Shown in pieces: positions 27,936 through 36,914 of a DNA stretch of 64,000 nt. Position numbers and translations under genes: made by a program. The DNA comes from Candidatus Limnocylindrales bacterium (GTDB lineage: Bacteria; Desulfobacterota; Binatia; UBA1149; CAITLU01), in the NCBI GenBank assembly GCA_035626395.1, contig DASPNR010000002.1:374501-438500 (forward strand). The letters run 5' to 3'. The notes beneath the pieces were generated by a model. It did no database searches, was not told the origin of the DNA, and saw nothing but the letters and a program-made list of their open reading frames with translations. Position 1 is the first letter of the stretch. Every line of letters begins with the position of its first letter.

Positions 27936-30635
27936 TTACTGCGCCGCCTTGGCCTCCTCGACCAGCCGTGCCAGCAGGTTGAGCGCTTCGAGCGGCGTCA
28001 TCGCGTTGGCATCCAGCGCCGCCACGCGTGCGGCAAACGCCTCGGCCGCCTCGGCGCCGGCGGCCGTGGCGGAAGACCTGGCGCTGGAGAAAAGACTGAG
28101 CTGGCTGCTGCTTGCAGGGCCGATTCCCTGGCCGCTCTCGAACCTGGCCAGAATTGTACGGGCCTTCTCGATCACCGGCTCGGGCACGCCCGCAAGACGG
28201 GCGACCTCGATGCCGAAGCTGCCACTGGTCGGCCCCGGAACGATGCGGTACAGGAAGATCACGCCGCGCTTGTAGCGCCGCACCGCGACCGAGAAGTTCT
28301 CGACGTGGTCGTGCTCGGCCTCCAGCGCCGCCAGCTCGTGGTAGTGCGTGGCGAACAGGGTCTTGGCGCGCGCCTTGCCCATGGCCTCGGCCACGGCCCA
28401 GGCAATCGAGATGCCGTCGAAGGTGGAGGTTCCGCGGCCGATCTCGTCGAGGACGACCAGGCTGCGCTCGGTCATGTCCCGGAGGATCGCCGCAGTCTCG
28501 CTCATCTCGACCATGAACGTCGACTGGCCCGCGGCCAGATTGTCGCTGGCACCGATGCGCGTGAAGATGCGGTCGACCAGAGGAATGCGCGCCGCCGTGG
28601 CCGGGACGAAGGAGCCGCAGTGCGCGAGCAGCACGATGAGCGCGACCTGCCGCAGGTAGGTCGACTTGCCGGCCATGTTGGGGCCGGTGATCACCATCAG
28701 CAGGCGTGAGTCGGCGCCGAGCCGGCAGTCGTTGGGCACGAACGTCGCGCCTAGCCGGGCCTCCACCACCGGATGCCGCCCGCCGACGATGTCGAGCTCG
28801 CCGCTCTCGTGGAGCTGCGGACGCACGTAGCCGCGCTGATGCGCGACCTCGGCCAGACCAGCGAGCGCGTCCAGCGCCGCCAGCGCGGCGGCGGTGCGGC
28901 CAAGGCTCGGCTGCACCGGCGCAAGCTCGGTCATCAGATCGCGCAGCAGGTGCGCCTCGAGCGCATTCAGCCGCTCCTCGGCCCCGAGCACCTCGTTCTC
29001 GCGCGCCTTGAGCTCGGGCGTGATGTAGCGCTCGGCGTTGGCCACCGTCTGCTTGCGTGTGTAGGAGGCCGGCGCCAGGTGCTGGTTGGCCCGTGTGATC
29101 TCGATGTAGTAGCCGAACACCTTGTTGAAGCCGACCTTGAGCGAGCCGATGCCGGTCCTTGCACGCTCCTCGGCTTCGAACGCGAGGATCCACCCCTTGC
29201 CGTCGCGGCTGATCGAGCGCAGACGGTCGACTTCCTCATGGAAGCCGCCGCGAATGACTTCGCCCTTGCCCACCATCGCGGCCGGCTCGTCGACGAGCGT
29301 GGCGCGAATACGCTCGGCAACCTGCGGCAGCGGATCCAGCTCGCCGGCGTAGGGCGCGAGCGCTTCGGCGCGCTCGGCCCCCTGCAGTCGCTGGCGCACC
29401 AGATCGACCAGAGCGAGCGCGTCGGCCAGGCGTGCCACGTCGCGCGGGCCGCCGGTGCCGGCGCCGATGCGGCCGATCAGGCGCTCCAGATCTCCGATGC
29501 GCCGCAGCGAGTCGCGCAGGTCGCTGCGGAGCGCGTAGTCTTCCACCAGCGCCTCCACCACCGACAAGCGCGCGCCGATGGCGTCGAGGTCGGCAAGCGG
29601 GCGCAGCAGGTAGGAACGCAGCGCGCGCCTGCCCATGCCGGTGGAGCAGCGGTCGAGCACCGACACCAGCGCGCCGCGGGCGCTGCCGTCGTACGCTTCG
29701 AGGATCTCCAGGTTGCGGCGCGTGGCCGCGTCCAGATGCAGAAAGCCGCGCGGGTCATAACGCACCGGCTCGCGAAGGTGCGAGACGTTTCCGCCCTGCG
29801 TGGCGGCCACGTACGCGCGCAGCAGCTGGCAGGCGGCACGTTCGGCTCCGCGCGCGGCCTCGCTTCCTCGTGCGACGCGATCGACTGCGGCCGCAGCGCC
29901 GGCTTCGACGTCCGCAGCCGCGAAATCGCCGATCAGACAGCGCGGCAGCGCCGTGCGCAGGCGCTCGATGAGCGCAGCGTCTTCACGCTCGCGCATGACC
30001 AGCTCGGTCGGCGACAGCGCCGCCAGCTCCTCGACCACCGCCTCGACCGAGGACAACTCGGTGGCCCGCACCTCGCCGGTGGAGAAGTCGGTGATGGCCA
30101 GGCCGAACCCCGCGCCGTGCGACACCAGCGCGGCAAGGAAGTTGGCGCGCTCGGGCGCCAGGCTCTCTTCGTCCAGATTGGTGCCGGGCGAGATGATGCG
30201 CGTGACCTCTCGCCGCACCAGCGCGCCCTTCTCGGGCGGATCGAGCTGCTCGCAGATCGCGACCTTGCGTCCCGCCTCGAGGAGGCGGGCCACGTAGGGA
30301 CGCACCGAATGATACGGCACGCCGCACATCGGGATGGGGTGCTCGTCGTTGCGGTTGCGCGAGGTCAGCGTCAGGTCCAGCAGCTCGGCCGCCTGCTCGG
30401 CATCCTCGAAGAACATCTCGTAGAAGTCGCCCATGCGGAAGAAGACGAGCGCGTCCTCGTGCTGCCGCTTGACGTCGAGGTACTGCTGCATGGCCGGCGT
30501 CAGCTTGCCCTGCCACAACGCCCGGCCGGCTTTGGACGGCGTCGGGGCCGGCTCCGGCGCGGCGGGGGCTGCCCCTCCCACGCCCGAGCGCTGGCCGGCG
30601 CGCGCCGGCGTCACGTTCCCGGACGCCGCGCTCAT
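27936..30635 (-). CDS. mutS: DNA mismatch repair protein MutS
   Basis: Mismatch-recognition ATPase, 899 residues. Mismatch-binding domain with the Phe-x-Glu wedge in FFRMGDFYEMFFEDA, connector and lever domains, then the ABC ATPase with TGPNMAGKSTYLRQ (Walker A), STFMVEMSETA (signature), LVVLDEIGRGTST (Walker B) and ATHYHEL. The N-terminal ~35 residues are Ala/Pro-rich. Its ATG overlaps the VWA gene stop by 4 nt, so it is expressed with the MoxR/VWA pair. MutL is encoded ~21 kb away in the same window. The gap 27779-27935 (157 nt) downstream holds nothing I recognise. Confidence 0.97.
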   Translation of the reverse strand: MSAASGNVTPARAGQRSGVGGAAPAAPEPAPTPSKAGRALWQGKLTPAMQQYLDVKRQHEDALVFFRMGDFYEMFFEDAEQAAELLDLTLTSRNRNDEHPIPMCGVPYHSVRPYVARLLEAGRKVAICEQLDPPEKGALVRREVTRIISPGTNLDEESLAPERANFLAALVSHGAGFGLAITDFSTGEVRATELSSVEAVVEELAALSPTELVMREREDAALIERLRTALPRCLIGDFAAADVEAGAAAAVDRVARGSEAARGAERAACQLLRAYVAATQGGNVSHLREPVRYDPRGFLHLDAATRRNLEILEAYDGSARGALVSVLDRCSTGMGRRALRSYLLRPLADLDAIGARLSVVEALVEDYALRSDLRDSLRRIGDLERLIGRIGAGTGGPRDVARLADALALVDLVRQRLQGAERAEALAPYAGELDPLPQVAERIRATLVDEPAAMVGKGEVIRGGFHEEVDRLRSISRDGKGWILAFEAEERARTGIGSLKVGFNKVFGYYIEITRANQHLAPASYTRKQTVANAERYITPELKARENEVLGAEERLNALEAHLLRDLMTELAPVQPSLGRTAAALAALDALAGLAEVAHQRGYVRPQLHESGELDIVGGRHPVVEARLGATFVPNDCRLGADSRLLMVITGPNMAGKSTYLRQVALIVLLAHCGSFVPATAARIPLVDRIFTRIGASDNLAAGQSTFMVEMSETAAILRDMTERSLVVLDEIGRGTSTFDGISIAWAVAEAMGKARAKTLFATHYHELAALEAEHDHVENFSVAVRRYKRGVIFLYRIVPGPTSGSFGIEVARLAGVPEPVIEKARTILARFESGQGIGPASSSQLSLFSSARSSATAAGAEAAEAFAARVAALDANAMTPLEALNLLARLVEEAKAAQ

Positions 30636-32218
30636 ACGACCTTCTTGCGCTTGGCCACGTGGTCGACGAGCACGAAACGGCCGAGCTGGTCGGGCGTGGT
30701 GTAGAAGGCCCGTCCCTTGTTGATCGCCGTCATGCGCTGCACGAACGAGCGCAGCGGCGGGCTGTCGTCGAGCATGAACGTGTTGATGCGAACGCCGCGC
30801 CGCGTGACGCGTTCGACTTCCTTGAGCGTTTCCACGGTCGCGCGCGTCGACAGGCCGCCGATGCTCATCGGCCACTCGCAGAACAGGCGGCCCTCGTGGA
30901 AGTAGGCGGTGGGTTGGCCGTCGGTGATGACGATCATCTGTTGCGTGGCCGCCGGATGGCGCGAAAGCAGGTCGGCGCCCAGGCGCAGCCCGTCCTGCAG
31001 GTTGGTGAACGGGTCGCCCATGTTCCAGGTGACCTCGGCCAGATCGGCGGGCCGCAGCTCGACCGCGCGCGTGTAGAAGCCGACCAGGCCGAAGTAGTCG
31101 CGCGGGAAGCGCGTGCGCATCAGCGTTTCCATCGCCAGCGCGACCTTCTTGGCCGCGGCGAAGCGTCCTTCCCAGCTCATCGACCAGCTCATGTCGAGCA
31201 GCAGCACGGTGGCGGTGCGCGTCAGGCGGTGGCTTTCCTTGACGTGGACGTCGGCCGCCTGCACGGCAACCGGCGTGCCGGTGCCGCGGGACAGCGCCGC
31301 ACGGACGGTGGCGGCCACGTCCAGGACGAAAGGATCGCCGAACTCGTACGGCTTCGCGTCCTCGGTGTGCATCTCGCTGGCGCCGCGCTTGCGCGTGTCG
31401 TGGCGGCCCGAGGCGTCGGCGAGCAGATCGTGCAGGATTTCGCGCAGCGCGATCTGCCCCAGACGCCGCGCGCCCTTGGGCGAGAGAACGTAGCGGCCGC
31501 CCTTGGTCACGACATAGCCAGCGTCGGTCAGCGCGCGGGCGAGCTGCTGGAGGCGCAGGATCTGCTCGGCGATCTCCTGGCCGAGCATCTCGCGCACCGC
31601 ATCGGGATCGATCGAATCGAAGTCGCGCTCGAGCAGCGCGCGCTCCAGCTCGCGCAGGCGCTCGTAGAACTCGAGCATCTCCAGGGTCTGCTCGAAGTCG
31701 AGGCTGTCGGGGCCATGGAACTGATCGCGGTAGCGGCGCTGGAAGCGCTCGACCCGCCGGATGTCGTCGCCGCGCTCGGAGAGGTCCTCGAACGCCGCGC
31801 GCGCGTCGCGGTCGTCGAAGGGCCAACGCGACATCTGCATGAGCGCCTCTTCGAGGATGCGCGAGAGGCCCTCCAGGTCCTGCTGGCGCCGGCGCTTCTT
31901 CTCGCCCGGCGGCATCCGCTCGGTCGCCTCCTGCTCCATCCCGGTGATCTCGTCGAGATCGTTCCACGGCTGCGCCAGCGATCGCTCCAGGTTGTACTTG
32001 TTGTGGAACTCCTCGATCGCCTCGCGCACCTTGGCCGCCAGCTCGTCGATGCCGGCGACCTCGAACTCCTCTCCGGCCATTCCTTCGCGCAGCAGACGGT
32101 CGAAGGCCTCGGCGAGGTCGTCGCTGTAGCCGAGATGCTCGGCGAGGCGGTCGAAGACCGCATCCGGATCGAGACGGACGCGCTGGGTGCCGTCCCAGAT
32201 GGTGTAGCGCAGCCGCAT
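30632..32218 (-). CDS. VWA-domain protein (CoxE/ChlD-like), partner of MoxR ATPase
   Basis: 528 residues. The first ~310 are helical and highly charged. The C-terminal ~190 are a von Willebrand A domain with a MIDAS metal site, DMSWSMSW (DxSxS), then FYTRAVELRPADLAEVTWN and ITDGQPTAYF. This architecture belongs to the putative metallo-chaperone partners that work with MoxR or magnesium-chelatase-type ATPases in enzyme assembly. The ATPase gene is 5 nt upstream and mutS overlaps downstream. The client of the pair is unknown; nothing nearby, such as an oxidoreductase, suggests it. Confidence 0.85.
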   Translation of the reverse strand: MRLRYTIWDGTQRVRLDPDAVFDRLAEHLGYSDDLAEAFDRLLREGMAGEEFEVAGIDELAAKVREAIEEFHNKYNLERSLAQPWNDLDEITGMEQEATERMPPGEKKRRRQQDLEGLSRILEEALMQMSRWPFDDRDARAAFEDLSERGDDIRRVERFQRRYRDQFHGPDSLDFEQTLEMLEFYERLRELERALLERDFDSIDPDAVREMLGQEIAEQILRLQQLARALTDAGYVVTKGGRYVLSPKGARRLGQIALREILHDLLADASGRHDTRKRGASEMHTEDAKPYEFGDPFVLDVAATVRAALSRGTGTPVAVQAADVHVKESHRLTRTATVLLLDMSWSMSWEGRFAAAKKVALAMETLMRTRFPRDYFGLVGFYTRAVELRPADLAEVTWNMGDPFTNLQDGLRLGADLLSRHPAATQQMIVITDGQPTAYFHEGRLFCEWPMSIGGLSTRATVETLKEVERVTRRGVRINTFMLDDSPPLRSFVQRMTAINKGRAFYTTPDQLGRFVLVDHVAKRKKVV

Positions 32219-32223
32219 CGAGG

Positions 32224-33630
32224 CTAGGCCGCGTAGGAGAGGCGCCCTCCCTGGCGCTCTCGGTTGAGCTTCTTGAGAAGATGCAGCCCCTCGAACACGA
32301 ACTCGATGGCCGCCGCGGTCAGCCCCGGGCTCTCGAAGGGGCCGAGATGCTCGATGACTTCGCGAAGGCCGGGAATCGAGGAGAGGCCTTCGAGGTAGTC
32401 GGCGGCCGGCATGCTGTCGGAGACGGCCACGCCCCAACCCTGCCCCATGTACTCGAGCACGGGCTGGAGCTGCGCCACGCTCAGGCGCGAATCGAAGACC
32501 GTCTTGACCGCCACCGACAGCAGACGATCGACGACCGCGGCCTCCTTGGCGGAGTCCAGACCGTATTCGAGTTCGAGCTTGCCGTTGGTGGAGGCGAAGA
32601 GCGCGTGCAGGTCGCTGATGCGCGGGACGATCTCGCTCTCGCCGCAGCGGACCGCGCGCTTTTCGGCGTTGGCCAAAATCGTCTCGTAGTTGTTGATGCT
32701 CACGCGCACGCTCACGCCCGAAGACTGGTTCACCTCGGGCGCCTTGCGCGCTTCCATCGTCATGCGCGCGATGACTTCCTTCATGAAGTCGGGGACGCGC
32801 ACGGGCCGGCCGCTGCGATCGGAGCCGGCCACCTCCTGTTCCATGATCGCGATCTCTTCGGCGACGGTGCGCGGGTAGTGCGTCCGGATCTGGACGTCGA
32901 AGCGGTCCTTGAGCGGCGTGACGATGCGGCCGCGGCTGGTGTAGTCCTCGGGATTGGCGGTGGCCACGACCACGACGTCCAGCGGCAGCCGGATCTTGTG
33001 CCCCTTGATCTGCAGGTCGCGCTCTTCCATCAGGTTGAACAGGCCCACCTGCACCTTCTCGGTCAGGTCGGGCAGCTCGTTGATGGCGAAGATGCCACGG
33101 TGGGTGCGCGCGATGATGCCGAAGTGAATCGCCTCCTCGTCGGACAGGTAGCGGCCCTCGGCGATCTTGATCGGATCGATCTCGCCGATGAGGTCGGCAA
33201 CCGTCACGTCGGGCGTCGCCAGCTTCTCGCCGTAGCGCGCATCGCGCGCGATCCAGACCACGGGCAGTTCGCCGCCCTCGGCGGCGGCGCGGCGCCGGCA
33301 CACGGCGCACACCGGAGCGAAAGGATCATCGTGAATCTCGCAGCCGGCGATGGCGGGAACCTGCTCGTCGAGCAGGTTGATGAGGGCGCGAATCAGACGG
33401 GTCTTGGCCTGACCGCGCTCTCCGAGCAGCACCATGTGATGGCCCGACAGAACCGCGTTCTCGATCTCGGGGATGACCGTCTCTTCGTAGCCGACGATGC
33501 CGCCGAAGACCGCGCGCGCGCCCTCTTCGCTTGCCAGCAGCGCCAGGAGGTTCTCGCGCATCTCGTCGCGAACGCTGCGCGTCCGGTAGCCGCTGGCCTG
33601 GAGCTCGGCGAGGGTGGCAGGGCGCTGCAT
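32224..33630 (-). CDS. MoxR/magnesium-chelatase-I-like AAA+ ATPase
   Basis: 468 residues. AAA+ ATPase with GERGQAKTRLIR as Walker A (GxxGxxKT), FAINELPDLTEKVQVGLFN as Walker B and sensor region VVVVATANPEDYTSRGRIVTPLKDRFD. Between these a CEIHDDPFAPVCAVC segment carries three Cys that may bind metal. C-terminal helical lid. This is the subgroup related to ChlI and to the SigF-interacting MoxR relatives and pairs with the VWA protein downstream, by analogy with RavA-ViaA or CoxD-CoxE. First of the operon ATPase-VWA-mutS. Tetrapyrrole chelation is unlikely because no other such genes are present. Confidence 0.87.
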   Translation of the reverse strand: MQRPATLAELQASGYRTRSVRDEMRENLLALLASEEGARAVFGGIVGYEETVIPEIENAVLSGHHMVLLGERGQAKTRLIRALINLLDEQVPAIAGCEIHDDPFAPVCAVCRRRAAAEGGELPVVWIARDARYGEKLATPDVTVADLIGEIDPIKIAEGRYLSDEEAIHFGIIARTHRGIFAINELPDLTEKVQVGLFNLMEERDLQIKGHKIRLPLDVVVVATANPEDYTSRGRIVTPLKDRFDVQIRTHYPRTVAEEIAIMEQEVAGSDRSGRPVRVPDFMKEVIARMTMEARKAPEVNQSSGVSVRVSINNYETILANAEKRAVRCGESEIVPRISDLHALFASTNGKLELEYGLDSAKEAAVVDRLLSVAVKTVFDSRLSVAQLQPVLEYMGQGWGVAVSDSMPAADYLEGLSSIPGLREVIEHLGPFESPGLTAAAIEFVFEGLHLLKKLNRERQGGRLSYAA

Positions 33631-33693
33631 CGGGGCGGACTATAGGCGCGGCCCCGGGCACCGGCAACGAGGCTGGTGCGCAGGCGGAGGGCC

Positions 33694-34434
33694 TCAGATC
33701 GAATCCACGATCAGCCGCATCATCTCCTTGTGCCAGCGACCGAGTGGAGCGCTGCGCCTCTCCCGGACCAGATCCAGTCGCGCGTCCACGTCACGGGCGG
33801 AATGCTGCAGCGGATCACCGGCGCCGGCGCCGAAGAAGCGATCGAGCTCGACGCACTGGTGACAGGCGCCCTTCCTGGCCACCAGCGCGCAGGACTCGGA
33901 GTAGATGGCCGTCAGGCGCGCCCGTGCCGACTGGATCCAGCCCTTGGCCTGCCCGAACGTCGCCCCCATCGCGTCGGCCACTTCCTCGACCGTGAAGCCG
34001 TACACCTCCTTCATCAGCAGGGCCGCCGACTGCTCAGGGCCCACATTCTGCAGCGTGCAGGCGAAGCAGACCGTCAGATGCTCGACGGCGATCGAGCGCG
34101 TTTCCGGCGAGCCGTGGAGCGCGCGCGAGGATTCGATGAACGATGGCGTGTTCTCCGCGCGCTTTCGGCATTCCCCGAGCACCGACTCGTGCCGGGTCGC
34201 GTGGCGGCGGCGGTGGTCGATGCCGAGGTTGGTGGCAACGCGAAAGAGCCACGCGCGCAGCTCCGATGCCGTGCTCGGAACGTTCTCCGCTTCGAGCATG
34301 CGCACGGCGGCCTGCTGCGCGATCTCTTCGGCGACGTCCTCGCGCAGCACCAGCCGCGTCAGGTACGCCGTCAGCTCCGGGCGCGCCGCCTCGTAGGCGG
34401 CCGCCAGCGCCTCGGCTCGGCTCGGCTCGCTCAT
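33694..34434 (-). CDS. ECF sigma factor with Cys-containing C-terminal extension
   Basis: 246 residues. Sigma2 region (LTAYLTRLVLREDVAEEIAQ, LRAWLFRVATNLGIDHRRR) and sigma4 region (LLMKEVYGFTVEEVADAMGATFGQAKGWIQSARARL) are clear. After sigma4 there is an extra ~65 residues with CALVARKGACHQCVELDRFF, a CxxC-type element, followed by an Arg/Leu-rich end. No anti-sigma factor gene is adjacent, so the extension may do the regulating. The ATG overlaps the stop of the haloalkane-dehalogenase-like gene by 4 nt. Such an arrangement suggests co-expression; whether the sigma factor drives this operon is inference. Confidence 0.88.
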   Translation of the reverse strand: MSEPSRAEALAAAYEAARPELTAYLTRLVLREDVAEEIAQQAAVRMLEAENVPSTASELRAWLFRVATNLGIDHRRRHATRHESVLGECRKRAENTPSFIESSRALHGSPETRSIAVEHLTVCFACTLQNVGPEQSAALLMKEVYGFTVEEVADAMGATFGQAKGWIQSARARLTAIYSESCALVARKGACHQCVELDRFFGAGAGDPLQHSARDVDARLDLVRERRSAPLGRWHKEMMRLIVDSI

Positions 34435-35339
34435 GCGCACATCTCCACGATCCTGTCCTTGCCGCCCAGCCCGACCTCTTGCCACCACGCCACGAAATGC
34501 GCGAGGCATTCCTCGAATGCCTCTTCCTGGAAGTAGTGCCCGGCGTTGGCGAGCACGTGCGTGCGATGGCGCGGGAAGACCGCCTCCAGCCGCTGGCGCT
34601 CGCTCGCCCGGAACGCGATGTCGCCGTCCGGCCACAGCAGCAGCAGCGGCAGGTGACGCAGCCGCGCCAGGCCCGACTCCACCTCGCGCAGGAACGCGCT
34701 GCTGGCGCGGATCTCGCGCGGGAAGACGTGCGTGGGAAGACGCGACTGCGCGGTGGGAAAGGGGCCGCGATACGCGCGCATGACGCCGGCGGGAAGCCTG
34801 CCGCGCCGCAGTCCCATGGGAATCATGACGTTGACGAAGAAATTGAAGTTGCGGATGAGCCAGCCACCGAACGGCCCGCCCATGAAGCTCGAGAAGCGCT
34901 CGAAGTGCGGGTCGCCGTCGATCGGCCATGCCCACGTGTTGCCGAGCACGAGCGCATGGAAGCGATCGGGCATGCGCGAGGCCGCGCCCAGGCCGATGGG
35001 GCCGCCCCAATCGTGCGCGAACAGCGTCAACTCGCGGAGCTCGAGCCGTTGCACCAGCTTCTCAACGACGGCGCTGTGGCTGGCGGGGCGGAAGTCGTAG
35101 CCGGCCGCGGCGCGCGACAGGCCGAAGCCGGGATAGTCCAGCGCAATGCAGCGAAAGCTTCCGCGCAGCTCGCGGACCAGCCTCCGGTACACGAAGGACC
35201 ACGTCGGGTTGCCGTGCAGGAACAGGATGGCCGGCCCCTCCCCTTCATCGACGTAGTGGACGACGTGGCCGTCCAGCGGGACGAAACGGCTGAGGAAGGG
35301 ATAGTCGCGGCGGTCCAGCCATGAAGGATCGTCGTTCAT
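34431..35339 (-). CDS. haloalkane-dehalogenase-like alpha/beta hydrolase
   Basis: 302 residues, cytosolic. Alpha/beta-hydrolase fold with the haloalkane dehalogenase signature: oxyanion and halide-binding Asn in FLHGNPTWSFVYR, nucleophilic Asp followed by halide-binding Trp in LFAHDWGGPIG, acid Asp in LLLLWPDGD, and His in LANAGHYFQEE. These are all consistent with hydrolytic cleavage of a carbon-halogen bond, although epoxide or ester hydrolases share the scaffold. The ATG has GGAGAAAG upstream. It forms a two-gene coupled unit with the ECF sigma factor. The gap 35340-35511 (172 nt) upstream probably contains the promoter but shows no clear site. Confidence 0.85.
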   Translation of the reverse strand: MNDDPSWLDRRDYPFLSRFVPLDGHVVHYVDEGEGPAILFLHGNPTWSFVYRRLVRELRGSFRCIALDYPGFGLSRAAAGYDFRPASHSAVVEKLVQRLELRELTLFAHDWGGPIGLGAASRMPDRFHALVLGNTWAWPIDGDPHFERFSSFMGGPFGGWLIRNFNFFVNVMIPMGLRRGRLPAGVMRAYRGPFPTAQSRLPTHVFPREIRASSAFLREVESGLARLRHLPLLLLWPDGDIAFRASERQRLEAVFPRHRTHVLANAGHYFQEEAFEECLAHFVAWWQEVGLGGKDRIVEMCA

Positions 35340-35511
35340 GTTTCTTTCTCCACGCCGGGAGTCGGGTCTGGACGAACCGGTTGGCGTCATTCCAGAAACG
35401 ACTCCTCGACCGTACAACGATCGAACAGCGTGTTTCGGATGGGCCGGAGGAGAAAAAAGAGCGCGCGTGCCGATCGTGGCGCGCTGCCGCGACTGGAGTG
35501 CCGGTCGAGGG

Positions 35512-36027
35512 CTACTGCGCCGGCGTGATGTCGGGCAGCGCCGGAATGTCCGCGTCGGCAGCGGCGGCGGCCGCTTCGGCCTGCGCCGCCAGCTCCTCGG
35601 CCCGCGCGCGATGGCGCGCCGCTTCGAGCTGCGCCTTGGTGGCTTCCTCTTCGGCGCGGTCCGCTCGGGTCTGTGCCGCCGCCAGCTCGACCTGCTTGGC
35701 CTCGAGCGCGGACCTGGCCTGATCGAGCTCGCTCGTGAGCCGCTCGACGTCGGCGCGCAGCTTGCCGTTGACCTTGGCCTGGCGCCGCACGGCAAAACGC
35801 AGTCTGGCGTGCTCGACGAACGTGCCGGTGCCGGCAATCAGCGCGCCGGCCACCAGCGCCGCCAGAAGCAGCAGCGCGAGCGGAATGTCGATGGCCGCGC
35901 CCTCGGGCCGCGGCATGAACTGGAACGGCGGCAGATAGAAGAATTTGACCGGCGCCATGTTGACGCTGGCCAGAGCGATGCCGGCCACGATGAGGATGAG
36001 CAGCAGGATGGTGCGCAGGATCTTCAC
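35512..36027 (-). CDS. LapA-domain (DUF1049) membrane protein with coiled coil
   Basis: 171 residues. Two membrane helices (TILLLILIVAGIALASVN and ALLLLAALVAGALIAG) around a short loop match the LapA/DUF1049 family, known from E. coli LapA, which acts with LapB in lipopolysaccharide assembly. After residue ~75 comes an Ala/Glu/Arg-rich coiled coil and an acidic end. GTG start with GGAGG 6 nt upstream, overlapping the HIT gene stop by 4 nt. No lapB homologue is adjacent. Function beyond the family is inferred. Confidence 0.8.
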   Translation of the reverse strand: MKILRTILLLILIVAGIALASVNMAPVKFFYLPPFQFMPRPEGAAIDIPLALLLLAALVAGALIAGTGTFVEHARLRFAVRRQAKVNGKLRADVERLTSELDQARSALEAKQVELAAAQTRADRAEEEATKAQLEAARHRARAEELAAQAEAAAAAADADIPALPDITPAQ

Positions 36028-36521
36028 GCTTCCTCCGTAAAGAGCGGCAACAGACGCTCGTAGGTATCCTGCAGATGTTGCGGGATCACGCGCGTATCAG
36101 CGAGCATGGGCATGAAATTCGTGTCGCCTTCCCACCGGGGAACGATGTGCCAGTGGAGGTGGTCGGCGATGCCGGCCCCACCGCAGCGGCCGAGATTCAT
36201 TCCGATGTTGAAGCCGGCGGGCGAAAACGCCTTCTGGAGCACTCGCACCGAGCGCTGCAGGTCGGCGTGGACGGCGGCGGCGACCGCAGGCTCCAGCGCC
36301 GCGAAGTCTGCAGTGTGCGTTCGCGGGGCCACCATCAGATGCGCGTTGGCGTACGGATAGAGGTTCATCAGCACGCTCGAATGCTCGCCGACGCGGAGCA
36401 CGAGGCCGCTTGCCCGCTCCTCCTGCGACACCAGCCTCGGCTTGTCACAGAAGATGCAGCCCGGCTTCGAGTCGCCCTTCTCGATGTACGACAGGCGCCA
36501 GGGCGCCCACAGAACACGCAC
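36024..36521 (-). CDS. HIT-family nucleotide hydrolase/transferase
   Basis: 165 residues. Histidine-triad protein with the motif HLHWHIVPRW, GFNIGMNLGRCGGAGI before it and a Cys pair GCIFC near the N-terminus that may bind zinc as in other HIT proteins of this type. Probable activity on dinucleoside polyphosphates or AMP derivatives (Ap4A-type); the exact substrate cannot be told. GTG start. It sits between ihfB and the LapA-domain gene, which it overlaps by 4 nt, and continues the hisC-to-ihfB gene run. Confidence 0.9.
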   Translation of the reverse strand: MRVLWAPWRLSYIEKGDSKPGCIFCDKPRLVSQEERASGLVLRVGEHSSVLMNLYPYANAHLMVAPRTHTADFAALEPAVAAAVHADLQRSVRVLQKAFSPAGFNIGMNLGRCGGAGIADHLHWHIVPRWEGDTNFMPMLADTRVIPQHLQDTYERLLPLFTEEA

Positions 36522-36544
36522 GCGTCAGCGCATCCGTCTCGACG

Positions 36545-36892
36545 TCAGGAGCGCACCGAGCTGAGGCCTGCCTCGGGAGCGGAAGCGGCCAGCTCGTTCT
36601 GCTCGTTCTCGTAGCCGTCGTCGACGCGCTGCTTGAGCTCCTTGCCGACCTTGAAGAACGGCACGCGCTTGGAGGCGACGGCGACCAGGTCTCCGGTCTT
36701 GGGATTGCGTCCCTCGCGCGCCTGTCGCTGCTTGACCACGAAGCTGCCGAAGCCGCGAATCTCGATGCGGTCTCCCTTGCAGAGCGCCTCGGTCATGCTT
36801 TCGAACACGGAGTTGACGATGACTTCGGCATCGCGCCGCGAATAAGCGGGATACAGCCGGACAATCTCGTCGATCAGGTCTCTCTTGGTCAT
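36545..36892 (-). CDS. ihfB: integration host factor beta / HU-family DNA-binding protein
   Basis: 115 residues. HU/IHF fold from residue 1 to ~92, with TKRDLIDEIVRLYPAYSRRDAE, IRGFGSFVVKQRQAREGRNPKTG (the DNA-bending beta-arm) and VPFFKVGKELKQRV. A tail of ~22 residues follows. IhfB is the expected gene directly after rpsA, and GGAGGG precedes the ATG. An IHF alpha partner is not in the window, so a homodimeric HU-like role is also possible. Confidence 0.92.
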   Translation of the reverse strand: MTKRDLIDEIVRLYPAYSRRDAEVIVNSVFESMTEALCKGDRIEIRGFGSFVVKQRQAREGRNPKTGDLVAVASKRVPFFKVGKELKQRVDDGYENEQNELAASAPEAGLSSVRS

Positions 36893-36914
36893 CTGATCGG
36901 GCCCTCCAGCCGGC

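Noticed and set aside
30636-31967. Upstream extension of the mutS frame through the VWA gene
   Set aside because: Composition is that of an out-of-frame translation, and the MutS family start lies at 30635 with an ATGA overlap.
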